In this document: one piece after another, positions 46,296 through 55,243 of the stretch
Layout of the letters: the number at the start of each line of letters is the position of its first letter
Numbering within the stretch: the stretch's first letter is position 1
Assembly (NCBI GenBank): GCA_963732415.1
Contig: CAVSZK010000021.1
Location: 358,654 to 422,653, forward strand
Length of the DNA stretch: 64,000 nt
Source: RPQJ01 sp963732415
GTDB taxonomy: Bacteria > Pseudomonadota > Gammaproteobacteria > Steroidobacterales > Steroidobacteraceae
Direction of reading: 5' to 3'
Position numbers and translations under genes: made by a program
The notes under the pieces: model-generated
The model's input: the letters and a program-made list of their open reading frames with translations, nothing else
What the model was told of the DNA's origin: nothing
Databases searched by the model: none

Positions 46296-46371
46296 TGGTG
46301 GAGCCAGACGGGATCGAACCGTCGACCTCCTGCATGCCATGCAGGCGCTCTCCCAGCTGAGCTATGGCCCC
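46296..46371 (-). tRNA. tRNA-Ala (anticodon GGC)
   Basis: A 76-base cloverleaf on the minus strand: GGGGCCA/TGGCTCC acceptor, anticodon stem CCTGC/GCAGG with loop ATGGCAT (GGC), T-loop GGTTCGATCCC and encoded CCA. It is 23 bases upstream of tRNA-Glu in the same direction, so a joint transcript is likely. Confidence 0.97.
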
Positions 46372-46714
46372 ACGAAAGGGCGCGAATTGTGGGGGAGGGG
46401 GCCGTTGAAGTCAAACCATGGGGCCGGGGCTGGCGTGCCATGCGGCCGGGGCCGGCGTGCCATGCGGCCGGGGCCGGCGTGCGGGCGAGGGCCACCCGGG
46501 CACGGGCTGCTCGCCGGGGCAGGCATGCGGGACATGACTGAGAACTGCGTCACAGGCTGCGGGGTCGGCTGAGGTTAGAGTCGCGGGTGGTTGCTGCGCC
46601 GGACCGGCGCTCGCAAGTCTCGGTCATTCCTGAAAAAATGAAGCACATAAAGGGAAGCGGGTGGCTGGACGGGTCGGGAGACCGGCGCTCCGGCGGAATC
46701 TGCTGAGGGTTCGC
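46372..46714. other. Intergenic region between tRNA-Ala and the EPS sugar-transferase gene
   Basis: This 343-base stretch separates divergent transcription units. It contains the 22-base tandem repeat at 46417-46482, very GC-rich sequence to about 46520, and an AT-richer patch (TGAAAAAATGAAGCACATAAAG, 46631-46652 region) that probably carries the promoter and leader of the EPS operon. No gene is seen. Confidence 0.6.
46417..46482. repeat. Tandem 22-base repeat, three copies
   Basis: Units begin at 46417, 46439 and 46461. The last two are identical (CATGCGGCCGGGGCCGGCGT plus GC); the first differs at two positions. Each unit contains the palindrome GGCCGGGGCCGG. Confidence 0.92.
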
Positions 46715-48112
46715 GTGTCCATTCGACTGTTCCGGATGCATTTGAAGCTGCCGATCCTGCTGCTGGCACTGATCGAGGCCTCGATGCTGGTATTCGCCAC
46801 CTACCTGGCTGTTGCGCTGCGCTTCAATGGCCGCGCGACCGCACTGGCGACCAATTCGGGCAGCCTGCTGCCGACCGCGCTGCTTTTCGCGTTCTTCGGG
46901 GTTGCGTCGATGTTCGCGGTGGGGCTGTATTCGACCCGCCAGCGCTCGACGACCGCCGGCATCCTGGTGCGCATCGTCGCGGGGGTCCTGAACGCCGTCG
47001 GCCTGTCGGCCCTCGTTTACTACTTCCTGCCGTCGATCGCCGTCGGTCGTCTGGTGCTGGCGCTGATGACCGCGATCGGTACGCTGAACCTGGTCGTCGT
47101 TCGCCTGATCTTCGAGCGCGTCGTGGACGAGGACCTCTTCAAGCGCCGGGTGCTGGTGTACGGCGCGGGCCGGCGGGCCGCGAGCCTGCTCGAACTGCGG
47201 CGCCGTTCCGACCAGCGTGGCTTCCAGGTGCTGGCCTTCATCGCTGCCGAGGGCGACCAGGTCACGGCTGCGGCCGATCGCCTCACCGAGCGTCCGGAGG
47301 ACCTGTTCCGCTGGTCGGTCGAGAACCAGGTGGACGAAATCGTGGTTGCGATGGACGACCGTCGCCGCGGATTCCCGATGCACGAGTTCCTCGAGTGCCG
47401 GCTCGCCGGCATCGACGTGCTCGAACTGCCGAGCTTCCTTGAGCGTGAGACCGGCAAGGTCCGGCTCGACGTGCTGAGCCCGAGCTGGCTGATCTTCGGC
47501 GGCGGGTTCAGCGCCTCGCCGTTCCAGCGTGCGCTCGAACGGGGCTTCGACGTCATCGCGAGTTTCGGGCTGCTGGTGGTCGGGCTGCCCTTCATGCTGC
47601 TCGCTTTCCTCGCCATCCGCATCGAGGATGGCTGGCGTGCGCCGGTGCTGTACCGGCAGCGCCGCGTGGGTCGGTACGGTGAGGCTTTCGACGTGCTCAA
47701 GTTCCGCAGCATGAGCGTGGACGCGGAGCAGGGCGAGGCGATCTGGGCGGTCAAGAATGACCCGCGCGTCACGAAGGTTGGATCCGTCATGCGCAAGACG
47801 CGCATCGACGAGCTGCCGCAGCTGCTGAACGTGTTGCGCGGTGACATGAGCTTTGTCGGCCCGCGTCCCGAGCGACCCGAGTTCGTCGAACGCCTCGAGC
47901 AGAAGATTCCGTACTACCGCGAGCGCCACACCGTGAAGCCCGGTATCACGGGCTGGGCACAGCTGTGCTACCCGTACGGATCCACCGAGAAGGATGCGCT
48001 GGAGAAACTCCAGTACGACCTCTACTACGTGAAGAATCGCAGCCTGATCTTCGACCTCGCCATCCTGGTGCAGACGGTCGAAGTCGTGCTGTGGGGCAAG
48101 GGCGCCCGGTAG
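46715..48112 (+). CDS. Exosortase-associated EPS sugar transferase (polyprenyl glycosylphosphotransferase)
   Basis: 465 aa. Hydrophobic helices at the N-terminus (KLPILLLALIEASMLVFATYLAVALRF and following) and a Rossmann-like middle (RVLVYGAGRRAASLLELRRR) precede the catalytic bacterial sugar-transferase domain (LYRQRRVGRYGEAFDVLKFRSM, KTRIDELPQLLNVLRGDMSFVGPRPERPEFV, YRERHTVKPGITGWAQLCYPYG). It moves a sugar phosphate onto undecaprenyl phosphate and starts repeat-unit synthesis. It matches the TIGR03013-type transferases found with PEP-CTERM systems. The start GTG 46715 has GAGGG at 46705-46709; GTG 46661 is an alternative. It is the first gene of the EPS/exosortase block. Confidence 0.92.
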   Translation: MSIRLFRMHLKLPILLLALIEASMLVFATYLAVALRFNGRATALATNSGSLLPTALLFAFFGVASMFAVGLYSTRQRSTTAGILVRIVAGVLNAVGLSALVYYFLPSIAVGRLVLALMTAIGTLNLVVVRLIFERVVDEDLFKRRVLVYGAGRRAASLLELRRRSDQRGFQVLAFIAAEGDQVTAAADRLTERPEDLFRWSVENQVDEIVVAMDDRRRGFPMHEFLECRLAGIDVLELPSFLERETGKVRLDVLSPSWLIFGGGFSASPFQRALERGFDVIASFGLLVVGLPFMLLAFLAIRIEDGWRAPVLYRQRRVGRYGEAFDVLKFRSMSVDAEQGEAIWAVKNDPRVTKVGSVMRKTRIDELPQLLNVLRGDMSFVGPRPERPEFVERLEQKIPYYRERHTVKPGITGWAQLCYPYGSTEKDALEKLQYDLYYVKNRSLIFDLAILVQTVEVVLWGKGAR

Positions 48113-48128
48113 CGGGTTGCCGCTCTCC

Positions 48129-50279
48129 ATGGCGTCGCTCGGCCTGTACTCCTACGCAATCGCGGCTGTCGCGTTCCTGCTGCTGACGGTGCTGCTTGCG
48201 ACCGGCTGGCACGGGCGCAGCCAGGGCATCCGGCTGGTGGTCGCCTGCGGGGTGACCTCGGCCTGGGCGACGGTGATGGCTGCGGCTGCCGTGGCCGAGT
48301 TGGTGCCCACCTATGCGATTGCGTTAGCCGAGTGCCTGCGCAATGGCGCCTGGATCTTCGTGCTCACCGGGCTTGCGGCTTCGGCGGGCGTCGCGACGAC
48401 GCTGTCCCGGGTGTTGAACGTCGGCTGGATCGGCACGGCGGCCTACCTGCTCGTCGCGCCGACGCTGTCGCGGGCCGGCTACCCGATCTTGATTCCGGGC
48501 GCCGCGCTGGTCGGTACCGGCTTCGCACTCGCGATCGGCGGCTTGATCCTGCTCGAGCAGGTATATCGCAACACGCGCGGCGAGGGTCGCTTCGCGCTCA
48601 AGTTCCTGGCTTTCGCACTTGCGACGGTGTGGGTCTACGACGTATTCCTGTACTCGCAGGCGCAGCTGTTGCGGGTCATCGACCCCGAGACATGGAACGC
48701 GCGCGGGCTGGTGGCAACGCTCACGGTACCGCTGATCGCGATCGCCGCGCGCCGCAATCCGCAGTGGTCGCTCGACATCTTCGTATCGAGACAGGTGGTG
48801 TTCTACTCGACCACGCTGCTGGCGGTCGGGGCCTACCTGCTGCTGATGGCATTCGGTGGCTATGCGATCCGTCTCTACGGAGGCACCTGGGGCGGGGCGA
48901 TCCAGCTGGTGTTCCTCGCGGGGGCCGGCATCGTGCTGCTCACGCTGCTGGCCTCTGGCGGGGTGCGCCGTCGCCTGCGCGTATTCCTGAGCAAGCACTT
49001 CTACCGCAACAAGTACGACTACCGCGTCGAGTGGCTGCGATTCATCGAGACGCTGTCGGCCGCGGAGGAAGGCGCCGACACGCAGGAGACTGCGGTCCGG
49101 GCGATCGCCGAGATCTTCGGCAGCCGGGGCGGCGTCCTGTACCTGCGTCGCGATGCAGATGAGCGCTTCGAGGCCGTGGCCACCTGGCCGCGCGGCCGAG
49201 TCGACCTGACGCGATACCCGCCGATACCGGTCGCCGACGACCTGCTTGCGTTCATGGCGAGGCGCCAGTGGGTGGTGGACGTGGAGGAACACGCGGCGGA
49301 GCCGGACCTGTACGACAACATCTCGCTGCCGGAACCCTTCGGCGCGACGGGTGCGCACCGTATCATCCTGCCGCTGCTGCATGGCCAGGTGCTGCTCGGT
49401 TTCGTCGCGCTCGAGTCGCCTCCGCCGCCGTTCCACCCGAACTACGAAGATCGCGACCTGCTGAAGACGGTCGGCCGCCACGTCGCGACGCATCTTGCCC
49501 AGCACGAGGCCGACCGACGGCTCGCCGAGAACCGGCAGTTCGAGGCCTATCACCGGCTTACGGCATTCGTGATGCACGACCTGAAGAACCTCGCGGCGCA
49601 GCTCGCGCTCATCGTCGCCAATGCGGAGCGTCACAAGCGCAATCCCGAGTGGGTCGACGACGCGGTGAGTACCATCTCCAGCTCCACCACGCGGATGCAG
49701 CGGCTGATCGAACAGCTGCAGCGGCGCGAGATGCAGGGCGCTTCACAGCGGGTTGCGCTGGTCGCAGTCGCGCGGCGCGCGGCCGAGCACTGCGCCGTCC
49801 GCCAGCCGGTTCCCGCGCTGCTGGATGACGCGGCCGAGGTGATCGTCGAGTGTGACCCCGAGCGGCTCGCTGTGATCGTCGAGCACGTGATCAGGAATGC
49901 GCAGGACGCCACCGCGGACGACGGATCGGTGACGCTCGAGGTCGGCATCGGCGCGCCATTGAAGGGTGCCGGTGCCGTTGACGCGTCCACAGGCGGCGAC
50001 GGTGCGATGCCTGCGAACGACACCAACGCGCGTCTGCGCGTGCCGCACGCTGTTCTCACCATCAGCGATACTGGCGTGGGGATGTCGCGCGAATTCATCC
50101 AGGAGCGGCTTTTCAAGCCGTTCGACACGACCAAGGGCAGCAAGGGCATGGGCATCGGCGCCTACCAGGTGCGCGAGTACGTGCAGTCGCTTGGCGGGCG
50201 CATCGAGGTCGAGAGCGAACCCGGGCGTGGAACGCATTTCCGGCTGCTGCTGCCGCTCGCTGTCGGCGAAATTTCTTGA
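48129..50279 (+). CDS. prsK: PrsK, PEP-CTERM system histidine kinase
   Basis: 716 aa. About eight N-terminal membrane helices (residues 1-290), a GAF domain (about 310-460), then a kinase core. The H-box is FVMHDLKNLAAQLALIVANAE, with phospho-acceptor His483. The ATPase boxes are HVIRNAQDAT (N), ISDTGVGMSREFI (G1) and TTKGSKGMGIGAYQVREYVQSLGG (G2). This is the membrane kinase associated with exosortase A systems that is thought to phosphorylate PrsR. The start ATG 48129 is preferred over TTG 48117. Only 16 bases separate it from the sugar transferase gene, so they are co-transcribed. Confidence 0.93.
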   Translation: MASLGLYSYAIAAVAFLLLTVLLATGWHGRSQGIRLVVACGVTSAWATVMAAAAVAELVPTYAIALAECLRNGAWIFVLTGLAASAGVATTLSRVLNVGWIGTAAYLLVAPTLSRAGYPILIPGAALVGTGFALAIGGLILLEQVYRNTRGEGRFALKFLAFALATVWVYDVFLYSQAQLLRVIDPETWNARGLVATLTVPLIAIAARRNPQWSLDIFVSRQVVFYSTTLLAVGAYLLLMAFGGYAIRLYGGTWGGAIQLVFLAGAGIVLLTLLASGGVRRRLRVFLSKHFYRNKYDYRVEWLRFIETLSAAEEGADTQETAVRAIAEIFGSRGGVLYLRRDADERFEAVATWPRGRVDLTRYPPIPVADDLLAFMARRQWVVDVEEHAAEPDLYDNISLPEPFGATGAHRIILPLLHGQVLLGFVALESPPPPFHPNYEDRDLLKTVGRHVATHLAQHEADRRLAENRQFEAYHRLTAFVMHDLKNLAAQLALIVANAERHKRNPEWVDDAVSTISSSTTRMQRLIEQLQRREMQGASQRVALVAVARRAAEHCAVRQPVPALLDDAAEVIVECDPERLAVIVEHVIRNAQDATADDGSVTLEVGIGAPLKGAGAVDASTGGDGAMPANDTNARLRVPHAVLTISDTGVGMSREFIQERLFKPFDTTKGSKGMGIGAYQVREYVQSLGGRIEVESEPGRGTHFRLLLPLAVGEIS

Positions 50280-50344
50280 TGCGCCGCTCACTTTGAGAGC
50301 CCGCGCGTTGCTCAGGTCTCATAAGCGCCGAATACTCGCCCTCG

Positions 50345-50436
50345 ACTGATCAAAGGCAAACCCGCCGAAAGGCGGCGACGCAAAGCCTCCGGTCCTCGGG
50401 CGTGACGCGCCAGGGATAGCGGGGTTGCCAGTGACA
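50345..50436 (+). ncRNA. Cyclic di-GMP-I (GEMM-I) riboswitch
   Basis: The core at 50355-50429 carries the class signature. GGCAA at 50355-50359 pairs with TTGCC at 50425-50429 (P1). A P2 hairpin CCGCC-GAAA-GGCGG with GNRA tetraloop is at 50362-50375. The invariant GACGCAAAGCCTCCGG follows at 50377-50392, then a variable P3 arm (50392-50417) and TAGCGGGGTTGCC at 50417-50429. These blocks match the well-known Vibrio cholerae Vc2 aptamer almost base for base, and the P2 GAAA tetraloop that docks into P3 is conserved. It lies about 100 bases before the Ig-repeat protein start and should control that gene in response to c-di-GMP. ON or OFF cannot be told from sequence. Confidence 0.92.
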
Positions 50437-50529
50437 ATGGCGCCGGCCCGGCGTCGTTGCGTGCTGAGGCAACCCTCGTCCAATCCGCCGTCCCCGAATC
50501 CGCGAAGCGAGCGTATGCGGAGTGGGCAA

Positions 50530-52149
50530 ATGGCAAATCGTTCGACGGCACCCAGCACCTCGACCTGGTTCACAGCAATCTGCCTCGCCGGCCTCGTCTT
50601 CTCCACCAACGTCGCTTTCGCCGCGAACACAGGCAAGACAAGCCTGTTTGACAAGATCGCCCTGCGCGTCGCTCCGGTCACTCCAAACGCCGCCCCCAGT
50701 GGCCCGGGCATCTCCAACGGCAGGCCGGTCATCAGTGGCCAGTCGCCGGGCAGGATCGTCGCAGGAAGCTTCTACGAGTTCGTCCCGGCGGCCAGCGATC
50801 CGGACGGCGACAAGCTGACGTTCAGCATCAACAAGCATCCGCGGTGGGCGACGTTCGACACCGCGACCGGCCGTCTCCACGGCACACCGGGACCGTCCGA
50901 TTCCGGCAAGATGAAGAAGATCGTGATCTCGGTGAGCGACGGTGTCTCGAGCGCGCGACTGCGGACCTTCAGCCTGCGGGTGATCCGCGGCAAGGGGCCG
51001 CAGATCTCCGGCGAGCCGCCGACCAGCGCGACGGAAGGCAAGTCGTATTCATTCGTGCCGGTCGCCAGTGATCCCGAGGACCAGTCGCTCAAGTTCAGCA
51101 TCCAGAACAAGCCGTCGTGGGCGACATTCAACCAGAGAACCGGTCGGCTTGGCGGAACGCCGGGCGCGGGCAGTGCGGGCGAGTACGCCGACATCACCAT
51201 CTCGGCGACAGACGGCGCCAATACCGCGAAGCTGCGTCCGTTCAAGATCAAGGTCGTGAGGACCCAGGCCAATTCCGCGCCGACGATCAAAGGCTCGCCC
51301 CTGGCATCGGTGCAGGTCGACCAGGCCTACTCGTTCCAGCCCACTGCGAACGACGCTGACGGCAACACGCTGAAGTTCTCGGTGGTGAACCTGCCGTCGT
51401 GGGCCAGCTTCAACACCGGTAACGGGCGGATCTCGGGCACGCCGCGCGCCGGGTCCGAGGGCACCTATACCGACATCGTGCTGTCGGTCAGCGACGGCAC
51501 CGACGTGGCGTTCCTGCCGATGTTCGCGATTACCGTGACCGCGGCGCCGCCGCCGCCAGTCACACCGCCCGCACCGACGCCGCCCGACCCCACACCGCCA
51601 CCGCCGACCAATCGGCCGCCGACCATTTCCGGTACGCCGGCGACCTCGGTGACCGTTGGCAGTTCGTACGCGTTCCAGCCGAGCGCCTCGGATCCCGACG
51701 GCCAGGCGCTGACCTTCAAGGTCTCGAACCAGCCGAGCTGGGCCGACTTCGACGCGTTGAGCGGTCGCCTGAGCGGCAAGCCGACCGCCGCCGATGCCGG
51801 GACCTGGTCCAATATCCGCGTCTCGGTGACAGACGGGCAGGCCACGACCTCGCTGGCGGCGTTCTCCATCGCCGTGAACCAGGTGGCCACCGGCGCCGCG
51901 ACGGTCAGCTGGGACCCGCCCACCCAGAATACTGATGGTTCCGCGCTCACTGACCTGAAGGGCTATCGCATCAAGTACGGCCAGGCACCGAACGCGCTCG
52001 GCAACGTCGTGACCATCCCGAACGTGGGCGTCACCAGTGCGGTGATCGAGAACCTCGGGGCCGGCACCTGGTACTTCGGCGTCGTGGCCTACAACGCCTC
52101 GGCCGTGGAGTCGGAAATTTCCGAGCTCGGGCAGAAGACCATCAAATAA
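50530..52149 (+). CDS. Secreted Ig-fold repeat surface protein with C-terminal FnIII-like domain
   Basis: 539 aa from ATG 50530, with GGAG at 50519-50522; longer frames would start in or just past the riboswitch. A signal peptide ends at VFSTNVAFA. Four repeats of about 95 residues follow, each with an FxPxAxDxDGxxLxFSxxxxPxWAxFxxxxGRLxGTP pattern (putative-Ig/He_PIG type). The third and fourth are split by a proline-rich spacer (residues about 340-358). The C-terminus is an FnIII-like domain (ATVSWDPPTQNTDGSALTDL). There is no PEP-CTERM tag, LPxTG or membrane anchor. It is probably an extracellular adhesin or matrix protein, expressed under c-di-GMP control from inside the prsK-prsR interval. 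Confidence 0.85.
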   Translation: MANRSTAPSTSTWFTAICLAGLVFSTNVAFAANTGKTSLFDKIALRVAPVTPNAAPSGPGISNGRPVISGQSPGRIVAGSFYEFVPAASDPDGDKLTFSINKHPRWATFDTATGRLHGTPGPSDSGKMKKIVISVSDGVSSARLRTFSLRVIRGKGPQISGEPPTSATEGKSYSFVPVASDPEDQSLKFSIQNKPSWATFNQRTGRLGGTPGAGSAGEYADITISATDGANTAKLRPFKIKVVRTQANSAPTIKGSPLASVQVDQAYSFQPTANDADGNTLKFSVVNLPSWASFNTGNGRISGTPRAGSEGTYTDIVLSVSDGTDVAFLPMFAITVTAAPPPPVTPPAPTPPDPTPPPPTNRPPTISGTPATSVTVGSSYAFQPSASDPDGQALTFKVSNQPSWADFDALSGRLSGKPTAADAGTWSNIRVSVTDGQATTSLAAFSIAVNQVATGAATVSWDPPTQNTDGSALTDLKGYRIKYGQAPNALGNVVTIPNVGVTSAVIENLGAGTWYFGVVAYNASAVESEISELGQKTIK

Positions 52150-52172
52150 ATAGGTGCCAGGCACCTATTTAT
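52146..52172. repeat. 27-base palindrome after the Ig-repeat protein gene
   Basis: AAATAGGTGCC-A-GGCACCTATTT with further pairing outwards (52146-52172), overlapping the TAA stop codon. It may act as transcription end for the riboswitch-controlled unit; no T-tract follows. Confidence 0.92.
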
Positions 52173-52286
52173 CGGGGCACCAGCTTGGTGCCCCCGTTCA
52201 GTTCGGAACTGCGTCACGAAATGCCGGCCCCGCACGGGGTATGATTCCATAGTCCGCGCCCCCCTTAGCGGACCCTGGAGTCGCGT

Positions 52287-53681
<1,395 letters not shown>

Positions 53682-53718
53682 TCGGGCCCCCGTGCTTTCT
53701 CCCGCCATCGGGGCCGGC

Positions 53719-55206
53719 ATGAATCGCATGTTTGTCGCGGTGTGCGTGGTCCTGGCCGCGTGCGTGGCCGCCTGCTGGCCGTCGTTCGAGGTCCTGCTCG
53801 CTTACTGGAACGACACGCGGGCGATGGGCATGACCCACGGCTGGCTGATCGCGGCGATCGTGGCCTGGCTCCTGTGGCGCGCGCGCAGGCTCGACGGGAG
53901 CGGGACGGCCTGCTGGCCATGCCTCGCTGCAATGCTGGTCCTGTGGTTCGCCTGGCTGGTGGCGCTCAGGGCAGGGCTGCAGATCGTGCACCTGGTCCTG
54001 CTGCCGCCGATTGCCTGGCTTGCGATCGCCGCCGCGCTGGGCACCGGCGTCGCGCGCCAGCTCACGTACCCGCTGGGGTATTTCTACTTCGCGATACCGG
54101 TGTGGGGCAGCATCACGCCGCCACTGCAGTGGCTAACCATATACGCGGTCCGTTTCATGTTGCGCGCCACCGGCGTGCCTGCTTACTTCCAGGGAAACGT
54201 TGTCCAGATTCCCGAGGGGCATTTCGAGATCGTGGGCGGCTGCAGCGGCCTGCACTACTTCCTGGTATCGCTCGCGGTGGCGAGCCTGTACTCACACATT
54301 CATCGCGATCCGCCGCGCCGGCACCTGATGATCGTCGCGATCGCGGGCGTGGCCGCGATCCTGCTCAACTGGGTCCGCGTCTACACCGTGATCGTGTCCG
54401 GACACCTGACCGACATGCAGAGCTTCCTGGTGCGCGTGGACCATTACTGGTTCGGCTGGGTGCTGTTCGGCGTCGCCATGGCGGTCGCGCTCTGGATTGC
54501 GAACCGCATCCTGCCGGCCGTGGAACCGCCGGCCGCGAACGCCGCGGCCGCGCAACCGACCGCAGGCCTGCGGTGGCCGGGCGTGGCGGCGGTGATCAGC
54601 GTGCTCGCGGTGCTGGGCCTCTCAGTGCAGATGACCGGCCGCGCAGTCGCGACGGCGACCGCACCCGATATCACGGCACCGTTACTCGCGGCCGGGTTCC
54701 TGCCGTCAGAAATTAATTCGGTGCCAGGCACCGATTTAATTAATTCGGTGCCTGGCACCTATTTTCAGCCGAAGTTCAAGGGCGCCACCCAGGAGTTCCA
54801 CGGCACGACCGCCGACGGCACGATGCCGGTCTATGTCGGCGTCTACGCCAGCCAGCGCCAGGGCGCTGAGCTTGGCTACTACAGGAACAGCATCGCTGGA
54901 CCACAGTTGCGCGAGCTGGCATCCGGTCGCCGCGACGGTATCGCCTGGACCAGGGCCGTGGACCGCGAGGAGAACCGCTGGCTGATAGGGTCCGTATACA
55001 CGGTCGGCGGCAGGACTTTTGCCGACCCGACGGCTGCACAGGTCTACTATGCGCTTCGTTCGGTCGGCGGCGCGGTGCCTTCCGCGGTGATCGGTGTCGC
55101 CGCCCGCTGCGAAACGGACTGCGCCGGCCGCGAGGCCGAGGTGTCGGCGGCACTGGAGCAGTTGCTGACACCAGTATCCAAGGCATTTTCGGCCCAGGCG
55201 CCCTGA
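53719..55206 (+). CDS. xrtA: Exosortase A fused to EpsI domain, with repeat-derived linker
   Basis: 495 aa from ATG 53719 (GTG 53692 is in-frame). Eight membrane helices of the EpsH/exosortase family occupy about residues 1-300. The catalytic residues are Cys175 (EIVGGCSGLHYF), Arg220 (LLNWVRVYTVI) and His242 (VDHYWFGWV). It cleaves PEP-CTERM tags at the inner membrane. Residues about 352-495 form the EpsI domain common to XrtA genes. Between the two, residues 332-349 (INSVPGTDLINSVPGTYF) are encoded by two copies of the dispersed palindrome, in frame. PrsT follows after 37 bases. Confidence 0.93.
   Translation: MNRMFVAVCVVLAACVAACWPSFEVLLAYWNDTRAMGMTHGWLIAAIVAWLLWRARRLDGSGTACWPCLAAMLVLWFAWLVALRAGLQIVHLVLLPPIAWLAIAAALGTGVARQLTYPLGYFYFAIPVWGSITPPLQWLTIYAVRFMLRATGVPAYFQGNVVQIPEGHFEIVGGCSGLHYFLVSLAVASLYSHIHRDPPRRHLMIVAIAGVAAILLNWVRVYTVIVSGHLTDMQSFLVRVDHYWFGWVLFGVAMAVALWIANRILPAVEPPAANAAAAQPTAGLRWPGVAAVISVLAVLGLSVQMTGRAVATATAPDITAPLLAAGFLPSEINSVPGTDLINSVPGTYFQPKFKGATQEFHGTTADGTMPVYVGVYASQRQGAELGYYRNSIAGPQLRELASGRRDGIAWTRAVDREENRWLIGSVYTVGGRTFADPTAAQVYYALRSVGGAVPSAVIGVAARCETDCAGREAEVSAALEQLLTPVSKAFSAQAP
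54711..54764. repeat. Two palindromic repeat copies inside the xrtA coding region
   Basis: AATTAATTCGGTGCCAGGCACCGATTT at 54711-54737 region, then AATTAATTCGGTGCCTGGCACCTATTTT ending at 54764. Together they are 54 bases, a multiple of three, so the reading frame is kept. The local AT content is well above the surrounding gene. Confidence 0.93.
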
Positions 55207-55243
55207 GGCGCGGCGGTCCCTTCGAATTTCGAGGTCAAAGACG

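Noticed and set aside
50425..50529. Upstream GTG start (50425) for the Ig-repeat protein
   Set aside because: It lies inside the riboswitch P1 strand, has no ribosome site and would put about 35 unrelated residues before the signal peptide.
54711..54764. Tandem palindromes considered as a CRISPR or attachment site
   Set aside because: No regular spacers, no cas genes, no integrase; the copies belong to the dispersed palindrome family.
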